A DNA stretch of 64,000 bases from Siphonodentalium dalli (lineage: Eukaryota > Mollusca > Scaphopoda > Gadilida > Siphonodentaliidae): the NCBI GenBank assembly GCA_032622095.1, contig CP136061.1, positions 92,731,845 to 92,795,844 on the forward strand, given 5' to 3'. The translations under genes were made by a program, and so were the position numbers. The notes under the pieces were generated by a model. That model saw nothing but the letters and a program-made list of their open reading frames with translations, ran no database searches and was not told where the DNA came from. Every line of letters starts with the position of its first letter. Within the stretch, counting starts at the first letter, position 1. Below, piece after piece: positions 34,477 to 45,110 of the stretch.

Positions 34477-35649
34477 ATTTCTACTGCATGACAGGTGTAA
34501 CACAGATGAGCTGTCATTCTTGGGAATGCTACTATATATTAAGTGTTAATTCATAGCAATTGTTGCGATGGTGAGGTGTGCACATACATCAGGAATATAC
34601 ACTGCTGTGGAAGAATGGCTAGGATGACAATTATTCCTCCTGGATATGTTTGAATTAAAGTTTAATTTCCAAAATATCACTGTGTCTTCATTGATGTTTA
34701 TCTTAAAACTTCATTCAACATTGATGCAACCAATTATGTCATTTGGACAATTTCTTCATCTTCGACTCTTAATTTTGGTTGCTTATGATATGATTCATGA
34801 ATGGGGTGGCCCTCACATGTGCAGGCAAATTACATGCCTCAATTTAAGGTTATTGCTAGCACTTAAATGGTAGAATAGTCCTAAGAGGTTTGTGATTTCA
34901 GGAAATTTTACATGTAATTTGCCACATCTTGCAGCATATTGTGGAATTTAGTTCTATGCCAGCATGCACACTTGAAAAATTAATCACAAAATTATGTGAG
35001 AAACACTTGACTGTTTGCGTACCAACTGTTCTATCATAATAATTTCAGGACTGTGTAAACAGTAAATAAGTGATAACCGTAAACAAAAGAATTACATGCT
35101 CACCGTTTATTTTCTGTTTACTTGGCAACCAACATTATTATTGTAGAAACCATCAAAAATAATGGGTTTTCGTATAATTTAAGATTTGACCAATTGGCAA
35201 AAAGAACCCATATACATGTACATGTATGTTTGTGGGAGGGTATGAAAGCCATAATATAAAAATTTGATAGCCTGTAGTATGCAAGTGATCAGCAGAATTT
35301 TTGTTCTGGAAATGGAATCTGGTGGCATCTGTTTCAGACTGTCTAAAGTCTTTTCTAATTAGTCCTTTAATATATCAATGGATTGGTAATTATAATGAAA
35401 ATCAATTTATGACTTGAGTCATAAATTAATTGTCATAATTTTACATGTCAAACTTGGAAAACCAAATTCATTCATGTGTTGCATATATTTTGTTGACTAT
35501 GGATATGGTACAATAAATGGGTGGATTTAGTGTACAGTACCGTTAAAGGTTGCATAAGTATGTTGTATGGCGACAATACATTAACGCACTGACTCAAACA
35601 CCACGTAACTATTATGCCACATGACATTAATTTACAAAACAAACTTGAA
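34477..35649. other. No gene recognised
   Basis: Includes a 24-bp near-palindrome AATTTATGACT-TG-AGTCATAAATT at about 35,404-35,427. The open frames are short and unremarkable. Confidence 0.4.
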
Positions 35650-35891
35650 CTATACATTTTCTCTCTCCCCTCTCTTCTCTCTCACAACTCTATAACTTTT
35701 CATAAAGGGAAACCTCTCCCTAAAAAAAAACGAAATTAAACATGCCATACTGATATCCCCTCCTTGGCTTTAAAATATGATTGTCCCTGTTTTTGTTGAT
35801 GTTATTTTGTTTTATATTTTCTAAACGGTATAATACATGTAATATTATGCTTGTTTTGATTTCAATAAAAATTATTTAAAAAAAAAAAAAA
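35650..35891 (+). mobile_element. Polyadenylated retroelement 3' end
   Basis: AATAAA at 35,864-35,869 is followed 8 bases later by an A14 run (35,878-35,891). The preceding T-rich stretch (TTGTTGATGTTATTTTGTTT, then GTTTTGATTTCAATAAA) has the look of a LINE 3' UTR, and a CT-rich tract lies at 35,660-35,685. The 5' limit is arbitrary and no coding part was seen. It could instead be the end of a processed transcript copy. Confidence 0.5.
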
Positions 35892-35937
35892 TGGTGTTGT
35901 ATGGCACATTTATCAATAAATTGTGCAAAAAAAGGAA

Positions 35938-36335
35938 CTTTTTGGTCAAAACCAAAATTGGTTTTTATCAAAACCAAAATTGGTTTCATATATGAAACCA
36001 GTTTGGGTTTTGATCAAAACCAGTTGGCGCTTGGTATTTGGTTTTGATCAAAACCTAATTTGGTTACATATGTGGGACAAAAGCTCAATACCAATTTTGG
36101 TTTTGATCAAAACCAGTTGGCGCTTGGTATTTGGTTTTGATCAAAACCTAATGGTTACATATATGGGAGAAAAGTTCAAAACCAATTTTGGTTTTGATCG
36201 ACACCAAATATTCAAGTAATTTGGTTTTGATCAAAACCAGTTGGCGCTTGGTATTTGGTTTTGATCAAAACCTAATTTGGTTACATATATGGGACAAAGT
36301 TCAAAACCAAATTTGGTATTTAAAAAAACCAAAAC
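35938..36335. repeat. Tandem array of GGTTTTGATCAAAACC palindromes
   Basis: The unit pairs two palindromes, TTGGTTTTGATCAAAACC, separated by AGTTGGCGCTTGGTATTTGG, and ends in TTGGTTACATATATGGGA. The spacer segment starts at 36,021, 36,114 and 36,238, giving ~93-bp and ~124-bp units (the last with an extra ~31 bp). The repetitive open frames here (repeated LIKTSWRLVFGFDQNL) only reflect the DNA repeat. Confidence 0.88.
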
Positions 36336-36509
36336 GTTTAAGAGTGTGGACTCTATCGAATTTTGGAAAACAAATTGGAACCACAAAGACCTTAATTAAT
36401 TAGACTAGCCTGGTATGAAGAACTCAAACTGTTATTTCATGGTGTGCTGTTTACTGACGCCCGCACATGTGATTACTGCCCGCAGTGGGATTAAATGCAG
36501 GATGACCAG

Positions 36510-36655
36510 CTAGGAATCATCACTAAGCGCTAAACGTTTTTTAGTTGATTTTTCGATTGTTTTTTTTTAAATATAGTAAGTTGCATGGATGGGGTGGATT
36601 TTCGAAAACAGGTAGTCACATCGTTTGGGCCATCTTACCTCACCCCCGTGTACGT
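36510..36655. repeat. Dispersed repeat shared with 62.6 kb
   Basis: AGCGCTAAACGTTTTTTAGT...TTTTTCGATTGTTTT...CACATCGTTTGGGCCA matches 62,615-62,695 (GGCGCTAAACGTTTTAGTTG...CACATCGTTTGCGCCA) in the same orientation. Confidence 0.6.
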
Positions 36656-36704
36656 GGTATCGCCAAACCCGAGGATATCATCAAACCAGACAATGGTGTT
36701 TTGT

Positions 36705-36915
36705 TTTCACGTGCGACCGTGTCCTTGACTTCGGTCATATACGCTCATATAGGCAGGTTTCTGTATCTCTACCGTTCCGACTCAAATTTGGTATGTAGGC
36801 CTACTTTGATCCCGGGAACAATATGGGCGGGTTCAATTTCACGTGCGACCTTGTCCTTGATCTTGACCTCACTCATATACGCTCATATATATAGGCATGT
36901 TTCTGGACCGATGTC
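36705..36915. repeat. Two diverged copies of a ~130-bp segment
   Basis: TTTCACGTGCGACC.TGTCCTTGA...TCATATACGCTCATATA..GGCA occurs at about 36,705 and 36,837. A 139-residue open frame spans both copies but shows no domain, so it is not called a gene. Confidence 0.65.
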
Positions 36916-37463
36916 CCTAAATATAGCCCGGACGAAATCGGGAACATCAGCTAGCAGTTACTAAACCGTGATTAGGGAGACACGTATATGTTGGTTATAT
37001 GGCCTGAAATTCCTTAAATGGACGGGTCTCTTTTAAAATTCGAAATAATTTTTTGTTCATATATCCATATAAACGATCAGACAAACTAAATATGCTATAT
37101 TCAAGTTATATTTTGCTACATTACTCGTAGCATTACTCGTACCGGAAACTTCTTGTTTAACATGTTTTTCATGCTCTGAAAAGATTGATGGTATTCTGTA
37201 TATGTTTTCTACGTTACCACAGACACAATTATATATGATAGTGAGGATTGGCTATGATCCGGCTTTTAGTATTGTGTATTTCAGTGGTAGATATATGGCA
37301 CCGACTAATCATTTGATATCCTCTATGCGTCGTACCACACATATTTTTTAGTACCACTATATCACAGTCAAACAACGATCAATTCAAATATGGTAAGGTG
37401 GCGATTCACTAGATCTCAACATTTTCTGGTTTAAGGATGAGGGGATCCAATATTTCTGAAGAA
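36916..37463. other. No gene recognised
   Basis: No structure noted. Confidence 0.45.
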
Positions 37464-37715
37464 TTCACTCATGTAGCATCCATGGTATTTGCCACACATA
37501 CACCCATGTAGCATCCATGGTATTTGCCACACATACACTCATGTAGCATCCATGGTATTTGCCACACATACACTCATGTAGCATCCATGGTATTTGCCAC
37601 TCATACAATCATGTAACATCCATTGTATTTGCCACATATACACTCATGTAGCATCCATGGTATTTGCCACATATACGCTCATGTAGCATCCATGATATTT
37701 GCCTCATATACACTG
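37464..37715. repeat. Minisatellite, seven units of 35 bp
   Basis: ATGTAGCATCCATGGTATTT with GCCACACATACACTC recurs at 37,471, 37,506, 37,541, 37,576, 37,611, 37,646 and 37,681, each exactly 35 bp apart with few substitutions. Confidence 0.95.
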
Positions 37716-38020
37716 TTAATATGTTGTTTTGAGACATTATTGGCAAACATTAATCATGCACAGCACAAAGAAACAACATAATGCTGGAAACAGAAACAAG
37801 TGCTATCTGGTCCAGACCAGATATAATTTCATGATAAATAGTTGTGTCCCCTGATTATTAATTTCATGCAATGTCTTTCTTTACAAAACATGTAACATAA
37901 TATATATACGGTAGTATACGCCATTTAATGAAACATGGGGTAGTCTTGGTGAAGACAACATGATGTTATACAATTTACAAGTCATGCATGATAAATTACC
38001 ATACTATTATCACGACAATG

Positions 38021-38200
38021 ATAGGATAGGATAGGATATTTTATTTCAATATACACATATTAATGAATAATACATTTGACAAATATTATATTGTATATTC
38101 GAGGGGGTGGCATAGTCAGACTAGACTGTCTTACTGCCATCCCCTTAAAGAAGAAAAGATGTTACGATAGGCGGTCAAGATTTCTTGTACAATGCACGGC
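38021..38200 (-). mobile_element. Probable retroelement 3' end with (TATCC)n tail
   Basis: Read on the minus strand, GTGTATATTGAAATAAAATA (AATAAA near 38,040) runs into TATCCTATCCTATCC (38,021-38,037). A short tandem tail after an AATAAA is typical of some LINE and SINE families. The body is not recognised, so the upper limit is approximate. Confidence 0.5.
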
Positions 38201-38755
38201 TATATAATTATGTATCACACAATGGTTGCATTTAACTGGATTATATACATGGAGGGTATACGTCTAGATAAATCGCTTATTGGTTACTCGATGGTTTGTC
38301 TCTTTCTTATCAGTGGGATGTTCCTTGAAAGTCGAGTAGGAATATGCTGAGTGAGGTTGATGATTGCGATATTGGGGAAGTCACAAGCATGGTTACTGTA
38401 GTATTACAGATACAAAACACTTTCCCGAAACTGTACCTCCCAAATGTATTGAACCGATGAATGATACATGTATATATGTAACACAAGTCATGTCCTTATG
38501 ACTGAGTTATTGTAAAACTGTATTTGAGTGTAGAAGATCTTTGACAGCATAACCAGTGTTATACCACGAAAATATGGTAAAGTCATGCATCGTACATGAA
38601 TATGCAAACTATATTAGGCTTCATACAAGTTATAAAATGTACTCGCTGTCTCTTGCGATCACGACTCATAAGAGCCCTATGGCAGGGGACACAGGGGCGC
38701 AATACAAGCCCATGTGATAGTTATGTTGTGTTGGGTTTTTTTCATTGCAGACAGT
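38201..38755. other. Upstream region of the methyltransferase-like gene
   Basis: No coding exon seen. A TTTTTTTCATTGCAG acceptor ends at 38,750, six bases before the ATG, so a non-coding 5' exon should lie further upstream. It was not located. Confidence 0.45.
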
Positions 38756-39031
38756 ATGGCGGTAGGTCGATACTTTTGGAAGATTTTCTTATTAACCCTG
38801 GTCGGGTCGGTTGTAGTGCTTATCGTGATTAACATAAGACACGTACTGTTGTATCAAATGGCAACCGGGAATGGCAAAGCAGACACAACCATAGACGCTG
38901 TCTCCATTCTAGCCAACAGGATACAGAACACCGGGAATGCAACCACAACCAGAGACGCTCTATCCAGGCTAGCCAACGGCATACAACACAAGGCGGCCAA
39001 ACTGCACTGTGAACTGTCGAAATTACAGAAG
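38756..39031 (+). CDS. Membrane-anchored methyltransferase-like protein, first coding exon
   Basis: The 92 codons from ATG 38,756 (A at -3 and G at +4, a good start context) encode a short basic N-terminus, MAVGRYFWK, then a ~22-residue hydrophobic segment (IFLLTLVGSVVVLIVINI) and a basic turn. This is the pattern of a type II signal anchor that would place the rest of the protein in the secretory lumen. A stalk of two similar ~20-residue repeats follows (TTIDAVSILANRIQ and TTTRDALSRLANGIQ), with an N-x-T sequon (NAT) between them. The exon is bounded by a TTTTTTTCATTGCAG acceptor (38,750) and a donor AAG|GTATGT (39,032), phase 0. It joins in phase to the exon at 41,484; additional small exons in the 2.45-kb intron cannot be excluded. 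Confidence 0.68.
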
Positions 39032-41483
39032 GTATGTCGTCCAGCTGTCATTACTATACAACCTCAGTATGTGTAAGTTACAAATTAAAAGTACTGCTAA
39101 TGGTTCATAACCACATAATCACACCTCTACATTCACACAATCAGCTTCGGTAAGTATCATTACACATCACCAGACGTTTACACGAACGTTTCCTACTTTC
39201 ATCAGGCAACAACTGAAGTCCACACTTCATAAAGAGCGATGAAGACCTACACGACTCCAAGCTGATCGTCTGTACGTGCTCGGATCAAGCTGTGTGTTGT
39301 TATTTGGAGAGTGTGTTAGAATTTGAACAATATAATGCGGTAGTTTTGAAAGGTTATTCAAATATAATTATTAATGTTCTATTGAAATGTACTGGTATAT
39401 GATTGTAAGAAATGGCTTGCAGATCGATCGGGGTCATTTGTTTTGACCGGCAGAGTAATAAACAAAGTTCTTGTGAATCCTCTACGTATTCACACACGTT
39501 GTACATGTATATTATAGGGACACTGAACCTAAATCCAGCCATATATCGGACCATCTCCTACAATATTAAACAGAAAATAAGAATTTTTTTTACTGAATTT
39601 GAGTCAGGGAAAATTGCAATCACAGACTAATGTAATATATGTACGATGTAAAACAACATGGCAGTTATAACAAAATGAGTTAATGGCTTAAGCATTTTAT
39701 TCATCTTCGTTATAATCCTCAGGTTGTAATACGTGGTTCTTTGTGTAATTGCGTGTATTTAACTCTCATACCTGACTCATTAATTATACTATTGGGTATT
39801 TATGTTGAGAATAAAAGGAGATGGCCCCGTAATTGGCTCGATTTAGGTACAGTCTCCATTTAATATTGTTCAAACCAAATATAAATGAAATCCCATCACA
39901 AGAGAGCGATTAATTGCCGATTATGTTACTGGAAATTGAGCTATCTTGTAAATTACAAGTCTCCTAGTTTGGAAACTATGCTTAAATTAGAACCGTTTAT
40001 CCCAATATTGTAAGCGTTGGTGTTGGATGAAGCTCTTATGCATATGCCATTATTATTATATTCCTTCCATTAAATTCGTGATATTATAGATTTAAAAGAA
40101 TAGCGAAACAACAGATAATATAAACATCTAGCAATTAATATTAAACATTTAATGCAGTGTTGTGGATAGTGTTATTCTTCGTGTAACTTAGTCACTACGA
40201 CAGAGGCCATGTTGTATTAGTCATCACTTGTAATCACTAAAGACTCCATAGCATGCCCAACACTAAAGCGATTTCATAATCAATATGCCTCAGTAAGGTA
40301 CATACTTTGGTTGGAATTCAACTCTTACAATGCAGTCGCATTTCAATAGCGACAACTTATAATAAATGGCTGTCCTTCAAGTAAGCCAATGGTACTCGAA
40401 TATACTCGAATATAAATATGACTTGTATCAACCATTGATTATGCAGTGCTCGAAGATCCCGTATGCGTTCTCGTGGTATATCAGATTATATAATGTTCGT
40501 GGTTGAGCGAAAGCTGATCCCATACTTCAACACTATGGAAATGAATATTTGTACCAACATACACAGAGGGAAAATATCGACCGGTACTTCATAACGGTTG
40601 GAATTAGAGAGAGATGTCCAACAGACGGATGCTGAATCTTTAATGTTATCCACCCGCCACTATCACCATTGCCTACATTGTTATGTCATCTTATGTCAAT
40701 TAGGTCAATTCAGCTGTATTGGGTTAATAATGTACGCATATTGCGCAGGTGACTAGGATCAACGTCAACCGACATACAGAACGTCATGTGATTCTGAGCG
40801 TGTTCCAGTGTCTAATTCACTACAATTGATACAAAATGTGGACCAACCAGAAATATTATATTTCGTTCTGAAACATATAATCTGTTAGAAGAAGAAAAGT
40901 TCCAAACAAGTATCATAAAACAGATGCGATGGATAAATAAAATGTGTACCAAAATTATATGTATTAGTTCCAGACTTCATTTGGGCTAACAATTTTAGGG
41001 ATCATTCATTTCTCGCAATCATGCAGTTAGTGCCTCTTGTATTAGTTCATCTCCATGTGACTTCCGATTATGTTTGATCTGCAGTTATATTTCTAACCTT
41101 AAGCCAACTTTGTGAAATTCAGTTTTACTCTCAATATATGCGTGTTTGATGTTATAACACACACCAATAAGTTTGCTTTCTGTTTCACTTGTTTGATGGT
41201 GTAAACTACATTTTGAAATCTAAATCGTGTTACGCTCTGAATTTCTTGACAAAGCGGATTTTAATTCACAGCGATCTGATAAGATCTAGCCCACATGTTA
41301 GTAAGTTCTAACGTCCAGCCCGCATGTTAGTAAGTTCTATAGCCCGCATGTTAGTTAGTCATGTTGCATATGTTAACTAAGGTCCCTATACATGTATCGC
41401 TATCCCTTGTTGGTTATTTTAACGGGGTTGCTGAATGATTATTTGAATGATGTTATATTTGGTATACTATTTATATATTACAG
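39032..41483 (+). other. Intron of the methyltransferase-like gene
   Basis: Donor GTATGT at 39,032 and acceptor TATATATTACAG ending at 41,483. Near its 3' end, three short copies of AGCCCRCATGTTAGTAAGTT lie at about 41,288-41,360. I saw no convincing extra exon. Confidence 0.55.
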
Positions 41484-42056
41484 CATTGGTTCCAGCAAGG
41501 GACTCATACGTCAGACACAGGAGCGTATTGTTCCAACAGCATGGCCTCGCACCAAACTGACTTCGATCTCATCAAAGGACTCATTAACCTTTTCGAAGGC
41601 ATGCGTGTCGGGAGTTTCGGGGACGGAATGGGGGTCTACAAGAACGCAATTCTCAAATCGGGCAGAGTTCCGGTATATGACGCCTATGATGGGAATCCAT
41701 ATTGCGAAGACTTCACAAACGGGAGTGTAAAATTCTTAGACCTGGGTATCCCGCAGTACGGATTACCTCCGTATGACTGGATCATTTCGCTTGAAGTGGG
41801 AGAACACATTCCAAAAAAATATGAAGGCCAATACATCGATAATATTACAAGACATTCTAAAAAGGGGATTGTGTTAAGTTGGGCGCCTCCGGGACAAGGT
41901 GGCTATGGCCACGTTAACAATCAGCCAATGAAATATGTAATAAAAGTACTGGACGCCCACGGGTTCAGACTTGAGGAGACTGTGACGAAGACTCTAAAAG
42001 CGGCAGCTGGCGTCAACCACTTTCAACGGAACGTACACGCGTTTGTTCGGAAATGA
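41484..42056 (+). CDS. Membrane-anchored methyltransferase-like protein, catalytic-domain exon
   Basis: After the acceptor the frame is open from the first base. Nineteen codons (starting HWFQQGTHTSDTGAYC) lead into the domain. The glycine loop VGSFGDGMGVYK (about residues 133-144 of the joined protein) fits SAM-binding motif I. DAYDGNP (158-164) lies where the acidic ribose-binding residue is expected. YDWIISLEVGEHIP (189-202) is the D-x-x-x-S-L-E-V-x-E-H-I-P motif typical of class I methyltransferases. GIVLSWAPPGQGGYGHVN follows, and the frame ends HAFVRK before TGA. The exon contributes 190 residues, for about 282 in total. The substrate is unknown. With the upstream anchor it would be a lumenal (Golgi/ER) enzyme, which is inference. 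An ATG at 41,541 exists but starting there would drop conserved-looking sequence. Confidence 0.82.
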   Translation, partial: HWFQQGTHTSDTGAYCSNSMASHQTDFDLIKGLINLFEGMRVGSFGDGMGVYKNAILKSGRVPVYDAYDGNPYCEDFTNGSVKFLDLGIPQYGLPPYDWIISLEVGEHIPKKYEGQYIDNITRHSKKGIVLSWAPPGQGGYGHVNNQPMKYVIKVLDAHGFRLEETVTKTLKAAAGVNHFQRNVHAFVRK

Positions 42057-43424
42057 TATGTTGCTTCGAATAGTTGTTTTAGTTAGCGAACGCGCATTAG
42101 CTATACTATATGTAGAATATTAAGCCTTTTATAGAAATTTGAGCATCTATTGGTCGAGTATTTGTCGAGTCCAATTAATGCTAAAACCCCCGATCGGACG
42201 TGACTAGTTCAAACGACAGCATTAGCTACACATTAATATTCGTTACTTCGATGACGACCTTACGTCTGTGAAATCAAGCAAACTAATAGCCTGGTCGATA
42301 AACTCATATTTTAGGGTCAACCTAGAACAAATCTGGACTAAGTTGGTTTTATACCATTTTGAAGAGGACGATATCCTCTATAACATACCCAAAATCCGCT
42401 AAAATCCGCTTTGAGAACTTTGTGTAATTCAAGATGGCTGCCATTTTCCGTTAAGTTAGTTTGATGCAATTATAGTGAGAAAATCGTGTCATGTATATAC
42501 ACTCGATTTTACAGAACGCGTATAACATTTCACAAAAAAATCACCGTTGGGATTCTAGTCATATTTCATAAAGAAATGGGAAGAACTGTGCAATATAAAT
42601 GATTCATTCTATTTCTAATGGATATTCCTACTCAAAGGTATCAAAATTGTCACTTTAGTTCAAAATGACTGCCAAAATGGCGGCCAAAATATGAAAAACT
42701 GTAAATATTATTTTTTACTATTTGAACAACTGAAATTACCAGATTTATGGCATTTTTCTATCATAAACTTGGCATCAAAATCTGCAACAAATAACTTTTC
42801 GGGTTTGGACCAATTTTCAAGTAAAATGGAACTATATTTGGTATGGAAGGTGCTTTTTATTTTGATCTGTCTTAAATGTATCGCATTGCGATGTTTTAGA
42901 CAAAATTACTCAACATGGCTTGCAAAAATTAATGGCAACCAAATTTGGTAAAAAGTTGTTTTGTAACATATATTCCGAACATTATTCTCTGCTGTTCCGA
43001 AAAGGTGGCAAATTGTGACTCACTTGGTTATTAAACATGCTACTTAAACAAATGACAAATGTTATATTCTGGTTTCCCCAGTACATTATGGGGCATGACA
43101 ACTTCATTTTAAGGGATGCAGTATGGATTGGGCCGAAAACTTATTTTGGCATTCTGTCCTTGTTTTTTTAACGAAACTGGGCAGAAAGTTGGCAGAGAAC
43201 GGAGAGGGGTCATATTATGCGGCTATTATGGCCCATTGGCATCAACATTGAATAACTTTATAATAAGTGTCAGAAAAATAGTTTCCTTCATATTGCATAT
43301 AAAACGCCATTAAGGCGGAAGATCTGATATTACCTCTCTATCGATTAACATATCATTGAGTTATTGTGAAAAGCGTGTCAACCAAAGCTGCACCAGTACA
43401 ACTAACGCATGATCATTCATATAG

Positions 43425-43429
<5 letters not shown>
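42057..43429. other. Downstream of the methyltransferase-like gene; no further gene
   Basis: Probably begins with the 3' UTR, although no clear AATAAA was found near the stop. Contains GATGGCTGCCATTTT and ATGGCGGCCAAAATATG, words common in interspersed repeats. Confidence 0.4.

Positions 43430-43461
<32 letters not shown>
43430..43461. repeat. (TA)n microsatellite
   Basis: Alternating TA of about 32 bp, between AGC and AGCTAAC. It sits exactly where the satellite unit has TAGCTATATGTATATGTATA in inverted orientation. Confidence 0.9.
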
Positions 43462-43462
<1 letters not shown>

Positions 43463-43585
43463 CTAACAACACTAACGACCTTAGGGAGACTGTTGAAATA
43501 ATCCGACCTTAGGGAGACATCTCGATATATCATTTTCTATGCATTTTCATAGCTTCTGTGTGTGGTGAGAGCATTTGGTATTAAT
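43461..43585 (-). repeat. Inverted partial copy of the satellite unit
   Basis: The reverse complement reads ATTAATACCAAATGCTCTCA, then CAGAAGCT, GAAAATGATATATCGAGATG, TCTCCCTAAGGTCGGATTAT and TTCAACAGTCTCCC, matching one 125-bp block of each unit in the array to the right but in opposite orientation. Confidence 0.88.
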
Positions 43586-43646
43586 CGAAAAACCATCAAT
43601 TATGTCATTTGTGATGACTATTATAATATTTAAAAATATATACCAA

Positions 43647-43756
43647 GTGTCCCCCTAATACCGTCTCCCTAATGTTTGGTCGTTTTACATACAACATGAA
43701 CCATATTAGGGGGACATATACAATAAATACCACTACATGCGGTATTAGGGGGACAC
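43647..43756. repeat. Small foldback with perfect 17-bp arms
   Basis: GTGTCCCCCTAATACCG (43,647-43,663) is the exact reverse complement of 43,740-43,756. Inside are CTCCCTAATG and ATTAGGGGGACAT. It lies between the inverted partial unit and the array edge. Confidence 0.75.
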
Positions 43757-43919
43757 ATATTAAAAATCAAAGTTATGGAGATACATAATATGTACTTTAT
43801 ATTTTGAAGCCATATTCTTGCAATAGTCTTACGATATGACTAGATATAATTTAAGATGCTAGCATACGCGAGAAATTTAACCCTCAATACACGAATGCGG
43901 GGACCTGGTTTAATCTTTA

Positions 43920-45110
43920 TAAAACGCTATATCAGTACATGGCATTGGTTATAATAATCAAAGGAACGGGCGGCGTTCGTTGCAGAAATATCATATGTGT
44001 TCAAATCCCAACCAACAGAAGGAATATTAAAAAATATATAGTTTTGATCATATGCAAACATAATCAGCGCGTAAATAGTATATTGTCCTCAATGTGCACT
44101 ATGGTGGCGTAAAAAGCAGTCTGCTCGTGTTACAGAAGTTTTGCTTTTGTTTACACAACACAACGCAAGTATAGTAGTTGACCACACACAAATTATATAA
44201 ACGCTCTTTATTATTTCCATATAAGGAACAAATAACGCTCTTTATGTTTACCATAACCGGATCTAAACAAAAGCAAGGAAACGTAACGGTTTTTCCCTTT
44301 CTTTACATAATATGCGCAAAACACAACGCAATCATATTGGTTAATCACACAAACATTATATAAACGCTCTTCATTATTTCCATATAAGAAAAATAGTAAC
44401 AAACAACGCTCTTTATGCTTACCATATCCGGATCTATACAAAAGTCAGGAAACGTAACGGTTTTTCCCTTTGTTTGCACAACAAAATGAAAACAATTGAC
44501 AATAACATACTGTTTATGCCATATTTCTGTATGATATAACAACAAATTCTGCCTATATTTTACTATTTCTGTTTATGGCGGTTTTTGACGGAGATGAATA
44601 TTTTAACAGCATACCCACCGCCAACACCGCCCGTATCTTTAATATGAGCAATAAAAGATGTTTTTTTATTAATACCAAATGCTCTCACCATACCCAGAAG
44701 CTGCACGTTGCATGGAAAATGATATATTGAGATGTCTGCCTAAGGTCGGATTATTTCAAGAGACTCCCGAATGTCGTTTCATGTTGTTAGGTATATGTAT
44801 ATCATTACATGGTATTGGTTATAATAATTAAAGGCACGGGTGGCGTTCGTTGCAGAACTATTCATATGTGATCAAATCGCCACCAACAGATGGAATATTA
44901 AAATATATATAGCTTTGTCGAGATGTCTCCCTAAGGTCGGATTATTTCAAAAGTCTCCTTAATGTCGTTAATTTTGTAAGCTATATGTATATGTATATCA
45001 GTACATGGCATTGGTTATAATAATTAAATGCACGGGCGGTGTTCGTTGCAGAAATATTAATATTTGGTCAAATCGCCACCAACAGATGGAATATTAAATT
45101 ATGTACAGTT
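43920..45110 (+). repeat. Divergent left-edge satellite unit
   Basis: This unit has only two ~196-bp subrepeats after its non-repeated part, where other units have three. It also carries an internal duplication of ~163 bp (CAACGCAA...CCGGATCTA...AACGGTTTTT at 44,161 and again at 44,324). Its first copy has more substitutions than any inner unit. Confidence 0.82.

Noticed and set aside
36545-36964. 139-residue plus-strand open frame
   Set aside because: It spans two copies of a ~130-bp repeat and shows no domain or coding character.
43985-44010. GTTCAAATCC in the edge satellite unit, resembling a tRNA B box
   Set aside because: Inner units read GATCAAATCGCC at this place and no A box precedes it at the right distance.
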